Counted from the stretch's first letter, positions 7,207 through 16,244 are shown. The stretch is DNA of 30,228 nt from Bacillota bacterium (GCA_023391695.1 JAEWAK010000070.1:1-30228), one strand, 5' to 3'. Notes: a model not told the origin generated them from the sequence alone. A program made the numbers and translations.

Positions 7207-8880
7207 ATGCAATTTTTTCAGGATCAGATCAAAAAAACAATTCACGAAAAATACGCTGGTTTCGAAGTGATTTTTTCCGTATCACCTGGTGTGGAAACCG
7301 GCCATCTTTCCATCCCATGTTTTCATTTTTCCAAGTTATTAAAAAGACCCCCGAAAGAGATAGCAGCTGAAATCTCTGAATTGATCGGACAACTGTTTTT
7401 TATTGAAAAAGTAGAGACAACCGGCGGTTATATAAACTGTTTTATACAGAAAGATATCCTTTTTGAAACAATAATTTCGGAAATCCTTAACCAAAAAGAA
7501 AAATATGGATCAAATCAAAGCGGTCTGAATAAAACCGCATTAATTGAACATACCAGTATCAATCCCAATGCTTCACCCCATGTTGGCCGGGCGCGCAACG
7601 CAATGATCGGAGATGCTATTGTAAGGTTATTAAAATTTGAAAGGTATATGGTAGAAGTACATTACTTTGTAAATGATATCGGCAAACAAATTGCAATGCT
7701 TTTACTTGGAGCAGGAAAAAAAGAGAAAGTCACGTTTAAAGACCTGCTGGATTTATATGTCGATGTAAATAATCAGTTAAAGGATAATCCGGATTTGGAA
7801 AATGATATATTCACCCTTTTATATCAATTGGAAAACGGCGATGAAAGTGTCAGAAAACAGTTTAAGGACCTGGTAAATATCTGCATTAAGGGACAGACCG
7901 AGATCCTTAAGGAACTGGGCATAAACTATGATATATTTGACTACGAATCGGACTATTTATTCAACGAAAGGCTAAATGATATTTTAAATGAATTAAAAGC
8001 CACAGGGGAACTGGAGGAAGATGCCGAAGGACGTTTCGCCCTAAACCAGTCAAAATATGTTCTGCCGATGAAAGCCCCCTATTTCGTTTTAACCAGGAAG
8101 GATAAAACTTCTTTATATCCCTTAAGGGATATTGCCTATACCATTGATAAAGTGAAAAGGAATCCAGACAGAAATATCGTCGTATTGGGCGAGGACCAAA
8201 AACTTTATTATAAGCAGATTGCAGCTGCACTGGACCTTTTAGGCTACAAAGCTCCTGAAGTTGTCCACTATTCCTTTGTCTTACTGGCAGAGGGCAAAAT
8301 GGCAACCCGAAACGGGACTGTTGTCCTGTTGGAAGACTTTATGGAAGAAGCATACCAAAAATCCAAAGCCGAGATACAAAAAAGAAGGGATGCCGTGGAG
8401 GAGCGTTCCGCAAAAGCAATCGCATACGGAGCAGTCAAATATTCCATCTTAAAAACCTCCAATGATAAAAACGTGACCTTTGACTGGGAAAATGCCTTGA
8501 GTTTTGAAGGGGATTCCGGTCCTTACCTGCAATACAGCCTAGCAAGAATATTTTCAATTCTTAAGAATTGCAGGGATATCAGTAACCTCAAACCTGATTT
8601 TACCTTACTCGGTGAAAAAGAAGAATTGGAACTGATTCTGGAACTGGCCAGAATGCCTGAAGTGATCAGCCAGGCTGTCAAAACCTTAAGCCCCCACATC
8701 ATAGCAAATTATCTGTATGGACTGGCACAAAAGTTTTCAAGGTTCTATCATCAGCATTCGATCCTGAATGCCCCCGGTGAAGGTATTAAAATTGCCAGGC
8801 TTTATTTCATTATGGCCGTTAAACAGGTTATGATAAATTGTTTTGATATCCTTGGAATCGATTATGTTGATACGATGTAG
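7207..8880 (+). CDS. argS: Arginyl-tRNA synthetase
   Basis: 557 residues, normal length for the class I enzyme that charges tRNA-Arg in the cytosol. The N-terminal additional domain (about 1-105) leads into the HIGH-type site SINPNASPHVGR (HVGR at 125-128). The KMSK-type loop reads KMATR (364-368) followed by NGTVVLLEDF. The DALR-type helical anticodon-binding domain fills about 440-557, including a C-terminal FYHQHSIL motif and a final YFIMAVKQVM helix. The ribosome site AAAGGAG is seven bases upstream. Transcription is gated by the T-box at 6680-6932. The gap of 274 bases between that terminator and the start is unusually long and is explained largely by the foldback insertion at 7004-7161. 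Confidence 0.97.
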   Translation: MQFFQDQIKKTIHEKYAGFEVIFSVSPGVETGHLSIPCFHFSKLLKRPPKEIAAEISELIGQLFFIEKVETTGGYINCFIQKDILFETIISEILNQKEKYGSNQSGLNKTALIEHTSINPNASPHVGRARNAMIGDAIVRLLKFERYMVEVHYFVNDIGKQIAMLLLGAGKKEKVTFKDLLDLYVDVNNQLKDNPDLENDIFTLLYQLENGDESVRKQFKDLVNICIKGQTEILKELGINYDIFDYESDYLFNERLNDILNELKATGELEEDAEGRFALNQSKYVLPMKAPYFVLTRKDKTSLYPLRDIAYTIDKVKRNPDRNIVVLGEDQKLYYKQIAAALDLLGYKAPEVVHYSFVLLAEGKMATRNGTVVLLEDFMEEAYQKSKAEIQKRRDAVEERSAKAIAYGAVKYSILKTSNDKNVTFDWENALSFEGDSGPYLQYSLARIFSILKNCRDISNLKPDFTLLGEKEELELILELARMPEVISQAVKTLSPHIIANYLYGLAQKFSRFYHQHSILNAPGEGIKIARLYFIMAVKQVMINCFDILGIDYVDTM

Positions 8881-8910
8881 TGATTTTCATTATAAAGGAT
8901 TATACGGTGT

Positions 8911-8938
8911 GAGTGAAAGATTCTAAAATCTTTCACTC
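8911..8938 (+). terminator. Probable argS terminator hairpin
   Basis: Perfect 12-bp stem GAGTGAAAGATT/AATCTTTCACTC with a 4-base loop, 30 bases past the argS stop. The T run after it is weak. It may act for both argS and the convergent ridA operon. Confidence 0.6.
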
Positions 8939-9045
8939 TTGCCAACTTGATGCCGATTGCGGCATTTCAAACGCTCCTAATGGACCTATTTATTATATCA
9001 TTCTTCTTTGCCATGCCAATCTATTCCAATAACGTTATTACCGCT

Positions 9046-9534
9046 CTATATTTCCAGATTCGTTTTCAAATACTCCTCAATCTCAAAAATTGCTTCGGTC
9101 TCTACCGGAATATTTCCCGGAAGAACATTTACGCCGATCGCAGACCTGCTGGGCGCCCCTGCTTCTTCTCCGAATAAATCCACAAGAAGCTGGGAACCTC
9201 CATTTGCTACATAGGGCTGTTCACAGAATTCGTCCGTACTTGCTACAAAAACCAGTATTTTAACGGCCTGTTTCACCCTATTCAAATCACCGATCTGAGC
9301 CTGTAGGACTGCCAGTACATTTAACATGGAATTCCTGGAAAATTCCCTCGCCTCGTCCTTCGTAAACTCCTTCCCGACTTTTCCTGCAACAGGCCTGTCA
9401 ATTACCGGACCGCAACCGGATATGTATACCAGATTCTTTGCAAATACTTTGGAAGGAGAATAAACTCCTCCTTTTGCAGGTGCTATAGGAAGCTCCAATC
9501 CTAATTCATTTAATTTAACATATACGTCATTCAT
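9046..9534 (-). CDS. ridA: RidA/YjgF-family enamine deaminase
   Basis: 162 residues, a longer member of the Rid family. The C-terminal half carries SRSAIGVNVLPGNIPVETEAIFEI, with the family's substrate-carboxylate arginine and the following VE-E pattern. RidA proteins hydrolyse reactive 2-aminoacrylate and related enamines released by PLP enzymes. Here it is the third gene of a minus-strand operon after a PLP dehydratase/aldolase-type enzyme (11255-12370) and a deacylase (9654-11258), a sensible place for clearing enamines made from D-serine or D-threonine. AGAGG ribosome site; 119 bases separate it from the upstream gene. The length suggests a Rid subfamily other than the archetypal RidA. 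Confidence 0.88.
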   Translation of the reverse strand: MNDVYVKLNELGLELPIAPAKGGVYSPSKVFAKNLVYISGCGPVIDRPVAGKVGKEFTKDEAREFSRNSMLNVLAVLQAQIGDLNRVKQAVKILVFVASTDEFCEQPYVANGGSQLLVDLFGEEAGAPSRSAIGVNVLPGNIPVETEAIFEIEEYLKTNLEI

Positions 9535-9653
9535 ATTTACCTCTCAATACACCGCCAATGACGGCATCTTATTCTTCATAATACAAACATGCCGGGGTAC
9601 CTTCGGCTGCCGGAACAAATAACCAAATCCTTTCCATTACTTAATCTTATAGC

Positions 9654-11258
9654 TTATTTTTTATTAATCTTTATAACCCCGCCGTTTCCCCTGCTCATTA
9701 CCGTATCCTCCGAAACAGCAATTTTTCCATTCACCATAATTGTATGAAATCCGGTACATAACCTTTTGGGACTTTCATAAACGGCATAATCCCTTATTTT
9801 TTCCGCATCAAACAGATTGATATCCGCATAGTATCCTTCCCTGAGCAGCCCCCTTCCTTTCAGGGAAAGACGCTCTGCGGGAAGTAAAGTCATCTTCTTT
9901 ATGGCTTCCTCCATAGTAAGTACCTGCCGTTCCCGTACATATTCCCGGATTATCTTCGGAAACGAACCGTATAATCTTGGGTGAGGGCAGTCACTTACTC
10001 CATACAGGGAATCGGAAATCACCATGGAGTAGGGTAATTTTGCTACCCGGTCCACATCTTCCTGTGACATGGAGAGTACGATAATGCCCACTTTCCCCTG
10101 TTCTTCCACCAGAAGATCACACATAAATTCACCGGGCTCCTCATATCCGGACAGGGCCGCCGCCTCTTTAAAGTTCCGTCCAGAATACTGCCGGTTCCTT
10201 TCCTTTGTGACAGAGCTGATAACAATCCGTTCCCAGCCGATTGCGGTTACCATGTTATCCCATCCCGGATGCTCTTTACACAGTTCCTTTTTCAATGTCT
10301 CTTTACCACTGCCACCTGCCAGTTTTTTAATGGTCTGTTCCAGGCTGTCATCCATAACGGAGGGCGGGATCAAACTGAGTAAAGTGGTAGAGCCCCCGCA
10401 GTAGGGATAAAAGTCCACCGTAACGTCCTGCCCCTTCCGGCGTGCATCTTCAACCAGTTCAATTGCATTATTAATGGCAGTTCCCCAATTTTTTATCCCC
10501 GTAGCTTTAAAATGGCTTATATTCAGCGGTACCTCCGCTTCTTTTGCAATCTTTATAATTTCCTTTACGGAAGAAACCAGGTTGTTCCCTTCTCCCCGGA
10601 TATGGCAGGCCAGAGGACGGCTGCAGGGAGCCATGGCAGATACCAGTTCCGTCATTTCCCCGGGGCTTGAATAACATTCCGGCTGGTACATAATACCCAT
10701 GGAAAGTCCCACCGCCCCTGCTTTTATACCTTCCCTGATATAGGTCTTCGCTTTTTCCATCTCTTCTCTTGTAAAAGGAGTTTTTCCATAACCCTTGATG
10801 GCTGCTTTCAGGGTTCCAGTTCCAATATAACTTCCCACCTGGATTGGAAGTTCTCTTTCTTCAAGTGCCCTTATGTATTCCTGAAAATGCTCCATCTTCA
10901 TCCGCTCCGGTGCGACTCCAAGGCAGGGTTCAATAAAGTTAAAAATATCCTTCCGGTAAGCTTTCGGTGCGGGAAGCGGTGCAAGCCCGCAGTTCCCCCC
11001 TATTACCGTTGTAAGCCCCTGGGCCAGCTCAATGGTACCAAAATCCGGATTGTACAAAGCATCCAAATCGCAGTGCCTGTGAGTATCTATAAATCCCGGT
11101 GTAATGGTAAGGTCAGCAGCATCTATTATTTTCTCCGCATATATATCCCGGCTTTTTGTTATGGCAATAATTTTATCCTCCTCTATCAGAATATTTTTCT
11201 GAAAAGGACTGCTGCCGCTGCCGTCATATATCAATCCGTTCTTAATCAGTATTCTCAT
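9654..11258 (-). CDS. N-acyl-D-amino-acid deacylase (amidohydrolase family)
   Basis: 534 residues. It matches the D-aminoacylase/dihydroorotase-like amidohydrolase fold: N-terminal composite beta domain MRILIKNGLIYDGSG, metal site TPGFIDTHRHCD (H60, H62), GGNCGLAP with the metal-bridging cysteine (C90), later histidines in ACHIRGEGN and NISHFKATG, and C-terminal GYYADINLFD before the second beta segment. The start at 11258 overlaps the previous stop (ATGA), so the genes are coupled; a longer frame reaching 11348 has no support. The enzyme would release free D-amino acids from N-acylated forms, feeding the PLP enzyme encoded just upstream. Substrate preference is not readable. A D-glutamate or D-aspartate deacylase is an alternative. 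Confidence 0.88.
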   Translation of the reverse strand: MRILIKNGLIYDGSGSSPFQKNILIEEDKIIAITKSRDIYAEKIIDAADLTITPGFIDTHRHCDLDALYNPDFGTIELAQGLTTVIGGNCGLAPLPAPKAYRKDIFNFIEPCLGVAPERMKMEHFQEYIRALEERELPIQVGSYIGTGTLKAAIKGYGKTPFTREEMEKAKTYIREGIKAGAVGLSMGIMYQPECYSSPGEMTELVSAMAPCSRPLACHIRGEGNNLVSSVKEIIKIAKEAEVPLNISHFKATGIKNWGTAINNAIELVEDARRKGQDVTVDFYPYCGGSTTLLSLIPPSVMDDSLEQTIKKLAGGSGKETLKKELCKEHPGWDNMVTAIGWERIVISSVTKERNRQYSGRNFKEAAALSGYEEPGEFMCDLLVEEQGKVGIIVLSMSQEDVDRVAKLPYSMVISDSLYGVSDCPHPRLYGSFPKIIREYVRERQVLTMEEAIKKMTLLPAERLSLKGRGLLREGYYADINLFDAEKIRDYAVYESPKRLCTGFHTIMVNGKIAVSEDTVMSRGNGGVIKINKK

Positions 11259-12370
11259 ACCAGCATCCCTCTTGCCGCTACTATTTCCTGTTTCAAGGTT
11301 TCTCCGTCGTATAAGTAAACCTGGTTCTGCATATTGACAGCGGTACAAACATGAATTGGAATCAATGCAATCTTATCTCCGACTTTTAGTCCCGTAGCTC
11401 CTTTTTTACTGGTGATAATTCCGTGTTCTTCATTCATACGGCGAAGCTGTAAATCCTCATTCCCTTCCACCAGGGCATACCCGGGATAATAGTACGGCGC
11501 CGTGTCCAAAAAGATATCCATGGGAAAAGTTTTGGTTCCTCCGTCAATCACAGCATATTCTTTGCACGGAACACTCACTACCGTTGCATAGATGCGGACC
11601 GCAACGTCTTCCGGCTGCGCTGCCTCCTCCTTACAGAGCATATAGTCGTTAAAAAGATAGGTACCGGGCCGTATTTCATTTACTTTACCGGTCCTTGCCA
11701 CCTCAAGGCCTGTCGGTGTGGAACCGGCACTTATTTCTTCAATAGGAATACCCATGTCCCTGATATCCTTTACAAGCTGCTCCATCAAATCTCCTTCTTC
11801 CATTCCGGCAAGGTGTTTGTCTGTTGTAGCTTCGTTCTGATAGACCAGACTTTTAAAGGTATAAATTCCTGTCAGCTTCAGGCTCGTAAGTCCGGTAATC
11901 TGCCTTGCGAGCTGTACTGCCTGGTTCCTTAGAACTCCGGTACGCTTCGCACCGGTATCCACTTCCAGCCGGACTTCCAGGATAAGTCCGGCTGCCCTTG
12001 CCGCTTCATTTAATAAAACGGCACCTTCCATACTGTCCACTGCCAGAATCAGCCTTTTTAAGCGTTTCACCAGTTCGATTGCCCTTTTAATCCGGAAATC
12101 CCCCACCATCGGATATGCAATAAAGATATCCTCTGCCCCGCCGGCTGCCATCACCTCTGCTTCCGATACTTTGGCACAGGTAATGCCACAGGCTCCGTGT
12201 GCCAATTGCATCCTGGCAAACAGCGGCATTTTGTGAGTCTTGATATGGGGCCTTAACCGGCAATGGCATGCATCTGCCGCTGCCTGCATTCTCTTCACAT
12301 TTTCCTCTGTTTTTGCCATATTAATAACTATGCAGGGTGTCTCCAATTCATTAAGCAGTTCCTTCTGCAT
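11255..12370 (-). CDS. D-threonine aldolase / D-serine dehydratase-family PLP enzyme
   Basis: 371 residues, fold type III (alanine racemase-like barrel). The PLP-lysine motif RPHIKTHK (about 40-47) is the hallmark of the DSD1/D-threonine aldolase family. Near the C-terminus, IPIHVCTAVN supplies the His-x-Cys pair that binds the metal ion in this family, and GDKIALIP precedes it. The mid-region HxG-type substrate loop reads SAGSTPTG. It would cleave or dehydrate D-threonine, D-serine or a related beta-hydroxy D-amino acid. It is the first intact gene of the operon, with a GGAGG site nine bases before the ATG, and is coupled to the deacylase by a 4-base overlap. An ABC permease remnant lies just upstream on the same strand, suggesting a lost uptake system. 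Confidence 0.88.
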   Translation of the reverse strand: MQKELLNELETPCIVINMAKTEENVKRMQAAADACHCRLRPHIKTHKMPLFARMQLAHGACGITCAKVSEAEVMAAGGAEDIFIAYPMVGDFRIKRAIELVKRLKRLILAVDSMEGAVLLNEAARAAGLILEVRLEVDTGAKRTGVLRNQAVQLARQITGLTSLKLTGIYTFKSLVYQNEATTDKHLAGMEEGDLMEQLVKDIRDMGIPIEEISAGSTPTGLEVARTGKVNEIRPGTYLFNDYMLCKEEAAQPEDVAVRIYATVVSVPCKEYAVIDGGTKTFPMDIFLDTAPYYYPGYALVEGNEDLQLRRMNEEHGIITSKKGATGLKVGDKIALIPIHVCTAVNMQNQVYLYDGETLKQEIVAARGMLV

Positions 12371-12474
12371 CTGTCATCCTCCTTTCATCCTCTCCCTTTT
12401 ATTCCCAAATGCGAAACAACGTTAGTTTTTTAGAAGCTGTTCGCCATACTTTTACATCCCCCTTAACTGTAAAA

Positions 12475-12830
12475 TCAACGTTTAATTCCGGAAATTGCAA
12501 TTCCTTCCACAAAGTTTCTCTGGAAGAACAGGAAGAAAATTACCGCCGGAATACAAATCGGTTGCTGCTGCCATCAGGTGTGTCCAGTCTGCGGAATACT
12601 GGTTTAAAAAGCCCTGCAGCCCTAAAGATAACGTCAGTTTCTCTGTCTTATTAATATATATAAGGAGTGCCAGGTAATCAGACCATGCATTTATAAATGC
12701 ATAAATACCAACGGTTGTAAGAACCGGTTTGGAAAGAGGCAGGGCAATAGCCGCATAACGCCTGAACTCTCCCCCCGTCAATATTATCAATATGCAGGAC
12801 ATCAATTTCTTCTTCCTATAGCTCCTCCTT
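12475..12830 (-). pseudogene. Broken ABC sugar/substrate permease (MalG type), C-terminal part
   Basis: The middle frame reads AAIALPLSKPVLTTVGIYAF, then INAWSDYLALLIYINKTEKL, the conserved EAA-loop and following helix of MalG-type permeases (binding-protein-dependent transport family). After the MAAAT stretch one frameshift is needed to recover IPAVIFFLFFQRNFVEGIAI, the standard C-terminus. Before it, another shift is needed to recover an IDGG EAA-loop start. About 200 N-terminal residues are missing and no ATPase or binding protein is present. It sits 105 bases upstream of the D-amino acid operon on the same strand, so it was probably its transporter before deletion. Confidence 0.85.
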
Positions 12831-13049
12831 TTGGTTGCATAAAGTTTTCATAAACATACGTCATTCTAATCAAACTTTTTTTATGTTTTTCCTGGCGCTT
12901 TTTAAATTAGCTTAAGAATATCATACTTTTTGTTTGTTTTCAATATTTTCCAAGAATATTTTTATGGTTTTTTCACAATTTTTTATATTTTGACTAACTT
13001 TTTTTAATCAGCATTCTAGTTTATCCTTACTTTTCTTCTGGTTTTTATA

Positions 13050-13078
13050 TTGTTTAAAAACTTTTTATATGATATAAT
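13050..13078 (+). promoter_or_regulatory. Promoter of the YheO-type regulator
   Basis: TTGTTT (13050-13055), 17-base spacer, perfect TATAAT (13073-13078), giving a leader of about 57 bases before the ATG at 13141. Confidence 0.7.
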
Positions 13079-13140
13079 GGCACTGATTTATGATAAAACA
13101 ACCATTAACAAATTTTATTTCATTTTATGAGGTGATTTAT

Positions 13141-13803
13141 ATGAAATCTATAGATGAAGCTATGCCGTTGTTTCAGCAAATACTGACTTTGGTTGAAAAA
13201 CATTTCGGGAATAAATGCGAAGTGGTTCTTCACGATCTGACAAAAGATTATAACCATTCTATCGTGGACATTCGTAACGGAAGTATTACTAACCGGGTAA
13301 TCGGCGGCTGCGGAAGCAATTTAGGACTTGAAGTGTTACGTGGTACAGTAGTAGACGGTGACCGCTTTAATTATATTACCACCACTCAGGACGGAAAGAT
13401 CCTCCGTTCTTCTTCCATCTATTTAAAAAATGATGAAGGCAATGTCATCGGATCCATCTGTATTAATCTGGACATCACGGAAACTCTTCAGTTTGAAGGT
13501 TATCTCCGGCAGTTTAACCAGTTTGAGAGTTTATCCAACGAAGAAGAAATCTTTGCACCTGATGTGAGCAATCTTTTAGCCCATCTGATTCAGAAAGGCC
13601 AGGAACAGATTGGTAAGCCGGCCAGTGAAATGAACAAAAACGAAAAGATAGAATTTATACATTATCTTGATAAAAAAGGAGCTTTCCTGATTACTAAATC
13701 CGGAGAACAGATATGCGAATTACTTGGAATCAGCAAATTCACATTCTATAATTATCTGGAGACCAGCCGCAATCAGGCAGTATCCGATTCCGACCTCTCA
13801 TAA
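13141..13803 (+). CDS. YheO/DauR-type transcriptional regulator
   Basis: 220 residues. The N-terminal two thirds is a YheO-like PAS domain: CEVVLHDLTKDYNHSIVDI, IGGCGSNLGLE, RSSSIYLKNDEGNVIGSICI, followed by NLDITE. The last 60 residues form the helix-turn-helix of the HTH_22 type (EKIEFIHYLDKKGAF, then AFLITKSGEQICELLGISKF). Start at 13141 with a GAGGTG ribosome site. It is divergent from the D-amino acid operon. In Pseudomonas the related DauR controls D-arginine catabolism and other YheO-like proteins sit near Rid and D-amino acid genes, so control of the operon at 9046-12370 is a reasonable inference. The PAS domain may sense the amino acid or its imino product. Confidence 0.85.
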   Translation: MKSIDEAMPLFQQILTLVEKHFGNKCEVVLHDLTKDYNHSIVDIRNGSITNRVIGGCGSNLGLEVLRGTVVDGDRFNYITTTQDGKILRSSSIYLKNDEGNVIGSICINLDITETLQFEGYLRQFNQFESLSNEEEIFAPDVSNLLAHLIQKGQEQIGKPASEMNKNEKIEFIHYLDKKGAFLITKSGEQICELLGISKFTFYNYLETSRNQAVSDSDLS

Positions 13804-13829
13804 TAATAATCTGGAAGATTATTATTTTA
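13802..13829 (+). terminator. Terminator of the YheO-type regulator gene
   Basis: Perfect 11-bp stem AATAATAATCT/AGATTATTATT with a GGA loop, followed by TTTT. It begins inside the TAA stop codon of the regulator. The stem is AT-rich and therefore probably leaky, so some transcripts may continue into the hisS-like gene. Confidence 0.7.
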
Positions 13830-13896
13830 TTGCAGTAACTTTAAGGGCAGTAACGCAATGGCCGCCATTGGTGTCAGCGCACAGATTGGAGTTAAT

Positions 13897-15129
13897 ATGA
13901 AAACATCTACAGTAAAAGGAACAAGAGATTTTTTACCAAAGGAAACGGCACTAAGAGATTATATGCAGAATAAAATCTTAGAGGTATATCAGAACAGCGG
14001 ATTTAACCGAATAACCACCCCTATATTGGAAGACATTGAAAACCTTGATAAAAGCGAGGGCGGAGAAAATTTAAACTTAATATTCAGAGTGCTCAAAAGA
14101 GGAGAAAAATTAAAAAGTGCGATAGAAAACAGGCAGATAAATGAGCTATGTGACATGGGCTTAAGATATGACCTGACCTTACCCTTAAGCCGATATTACT
14201 CTAATAATAGGGAAAATTTAATGCTGCCCTTTAAATGTATTCAGATTGATAAAGTGTACCGTGCGGAGCGGCCCCAGCGGGGAAGGGATCGGGAGTTTAT
14301 TCAATGTGATATTGACATTATCGGATCGGATTCCATAAATTCGGAAATAGAACTTATTTATACTACGTCAAAAGCATTAATATCCGTTGGAATAAGTGAT
14401 TTTACAATTAAGATAAATGACAGGCGTATCCTGAAATCCATCTTATTATCGGCAGGTGTGGATAATAACCAAATTGAAAATGTGTGTATTTCTATCGACA
14501 AACTGGATAAGATTGGTGCTGAAGGCTTAAAAACCGAGCTTATAGAAAAAGGCATAAAACCGGAAACCGTTAACAGAATTACGGATATTTTCTGTTCAAA
14601 AACTGATTTGAACGAAATTGGAGCTATTACAGGAGAAAAGCAAATCCTTGAAGGTTTAGATACAATCATTAATTCCGTAAAAGAATTATCAAAAGGTAAT
14701 TTTAATATTCAATTTGATTTAACACTTGTTCGCGGCCAAGGGTATTATACCGGTACTATATTTGAAATAGAAAGCAGCAAATTTAACGGTTCTATTGGCG
14801 GTGGCGGAAGGTATGATAATCTCATAGGTAAATTTACCGGTGAACGGATATCTGCGGTCGGGTTCTCGATCGGATTTGAAAGGATCTACACTTTGCTTAT
14901 GGAAAATGGCTGTGAAATCCCTGGCTCGAATAAAAAAATAGCCATAATTTATAAAAATGATGAGTTCTTAAAAGCTTATATGGAAGCAGATAATTACCGT
15001 GATAATTATTCCGTTACACTTTATGAGATGCCAAAGAAATTAGGTAAATTTGTAGATAAACTGGCTATGAACGGGTTTTATGGATTTCTCATATACGGTG
15101 AAGGAAAAGAATTAAAACAGATTAATTAA
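13897..15129 (+). CDS. hisS: Histidyl-tRNA synthetase-like protein, short C-terminus
   Basis: 410 residues, class II core. Motif 1 region GTRDFLPKE and FNRITTPILED; motif 2 YRAERPQRGRDREFIQCDID; histidine-specific segments LVRGQGYYTGTIFEI and GGGGRYDNLIGKF; motif 3 AVGFSIGFERI. The histidine-binding arginine (RGQGYY) is kept, so it looks catalytic. The C-terminal anticodon domain is compressed to about 65 residues and stops right after LIYGEGKELKQIN, where family members normally run on. Start at 13897 with GGAG upstream; the longer frame from 13858 is unsupported. There is no T-box in the 90-base leader. It may be a second, specialised HisRS or a HisZ-like regulator subunit of histidine synthesis. 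Confidence 0.85.
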   Translation: MKTSTVKGTRDFLPKETALRDYMQNKILEVYQNSGFNRITTPILEDIENLDKSEGGENLNLIFRVLKRGEKLKSAIENRQINELCDMGLRYDLTLPLSRYYSNNRENLMLPFKCIQIDKVYRAERPQRGRDREFIQCDIDIIGSDSINSEIELIYTTSKALISVGISDFTIKINDRRILKSILLSAGVDNNQIENVCISIDKLDKIGAEGLKTELIEKGIKPETVNRITDIFCSKTDLNEIGAITGEKQILEGLDTIINSVKELSKGNFNIQFDLTLVRGQGYYTGTIFEIESSKFNGSIGGGGRYDNLIGKFTGERISAVGFSIGFERIYTLLMENGCEIPGSNKKIAIIYKNDEFLKAYMEADNYRDNYSVTLYEMPKKLGKFVDKLAMNGFYGFLIYGEGKELKQIN

Positions 15130-15229
15130 GACAATAACCAAGACAGGTTACGATCTGCCAAGACTTACAATGGCTTTGCAAAGCAAAGCTATATCATATG
15201 CATCTCCTTGCATTGATTTTTTCTTGTAC

Positions 15230-15276
15230 GTGAATAGAAAAAGGACTCTTGTTTCGAAGCTCCTTATTCTATTCAC
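15230..15276. repeat. 16-bp-stem hairpin between convergent genes
   Basis: GTGAATAGAAAAAGGA (15230-15245) pairs with 15261-15276 at 15 of 16 positions around a 15-base loop. There is no T run on either side. The inner AATAG-x-AAAAGGACTC wording recurs in the hairpin at 16606-16651. It may end both hisS and the convergent membrane gene. Confidence 0.65.
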
Positions 15277-15348
15277 ATATCAGGCGGATCGAATAAAAAC
15301 TGTACATAAAACTTTTAACAGACAGGAACTTTCCCATCGTTGAGGCTT

Positions 15349-15828
15349 TTAATGAAGTAAAGGTTTATCCTCTTTCTTTGACTTCTTCAACAAATAAATC
15401 CGTTTTTTTATAAATATTCCCAAAATAAATAACAGCACGTAATAAACGATATAGGCCGGTAGTCCAAATTCACCCAATAAATTTCCTTTTATCACTGATG
15501 TCAAAAATAATCCTGTAAATGATAAAATATGAATCATACTCAATCGTACTGTCAATATGCTCCAATCCAATTGATTTATAATAAACAATATTAAGGAAAT
15601 TATTATGATAGAAATAACAATTTCCTTAATCTTATATTTTAATTTCATATTATACAAATACCCAAATAAAAGCCATTCAAGAGAACATATTACAAAAATG
15701 AACATTGTTATTTTCTTTGTATCCCTAATTACTACATAATTGAATACAGAAACAGAAATATGTAAAAACATTACTACTGTTATAATATGTACAAGCACAT
15801 AGATAAGTAGATAGAAATACTTCTTCAT
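15349..15828 (-). CDS. Four-helix membrane protein, unknown function
   Basis: 159 residues. Hydrophobic segments at about 5-35, 40-58, 67-86 and 95-115, then 125-142, with a lysine-rich C-terminal tail (KKRIYLLKKSKKEDK), so four or five membrane spans with the tail probably cytosolic. The AAGGAG ribosome site is well placed. No signal peptide cleavage site or catalytic motif is recognised. It follows the other small membrane gene (15906-16244) after about 80 bases, and the two are probably co-transcribed. Very AT-rich codon use compared with argS and the D-amino acid operon, which may point to acquisition. Confidence 0.65.
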   Translation of the reverse strand: MKKYFYLLIYVLVHIITVVMFLHISVSVFNYVVIRDTKKITMFIFVICSLEWLLFGYLYNMKLKYKIKEIVISIIIISLILFIINQLDWSILTVRLSMIHILSFTGLFLTSVIKGNLLGEFGLPAYIVYYVLLFILGIFIKKRIYLLKKSKKEDKPLLH

Positions 15829-15905
15829 TTTTGACTCCTTCCAATTTATAACATATAGTTATACGTATTAAACTCATACCATTTTTTGACGATATAATAT
15901 AACTT

Positions 15906-16244
15906 TTAAATTTTCTTCTTTTTTTGCAATATATTATAATGTATTGCTCCCAACAAGGATGCCGGTACCAACTGAACCAGATATGCATAATTTAAATAGG
16001 ATGGGTCTATGTCTCCGCTATTATATGTACTGTTTATTACCATATACGAAAAAATTGAAACAAATAATACATTGAAAATTTTACTTTTCTTTGATTTATA
16101 AGCAGTAATATAACCGGAAAAAGCAGTCGCCAAAATCGCTAAAACAAGTATAAACATTCCTAGCCAAGGATTACTATCACTCAGCAGTAAACCTAAAATT
16201 ACATAAACTATTGCGTTAACTCCGAATCCAAATACTATACCCAT
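15906..16244 (-). CDS. Small four-helix membrane protein, intact copy of a duplicated gene
   Basis: 112 residues from the ATG at 16244, nine bases after AGGAG. Four hydrophobic segments: GVNAIVYVILGLLL, FILVLAILATAFSGYI, FNVLFVSIFSYMVI and YLVQLVPASLLGAI, with a KSKKSK loop and a KKKKI tail. Family not recognised. A second, decapitated copy lies at 21827-22163 on the same strand and is easily aligned at the DNA level, including the NSGD-x-PSYL stretch, so this gene was duplicated within about 6 kb. Confidence 0.65.
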   Translation of the reverse strand: MGIVFGFGVNAIVYVILGLLLSDSNPWLGMFILVLAILATAFSGYITAYKSKKSKIFNVLFVSIFSYMVINSTYNSGDIDPSYLNYAYLVQLVPASLLGAIHYNILQKKKKI

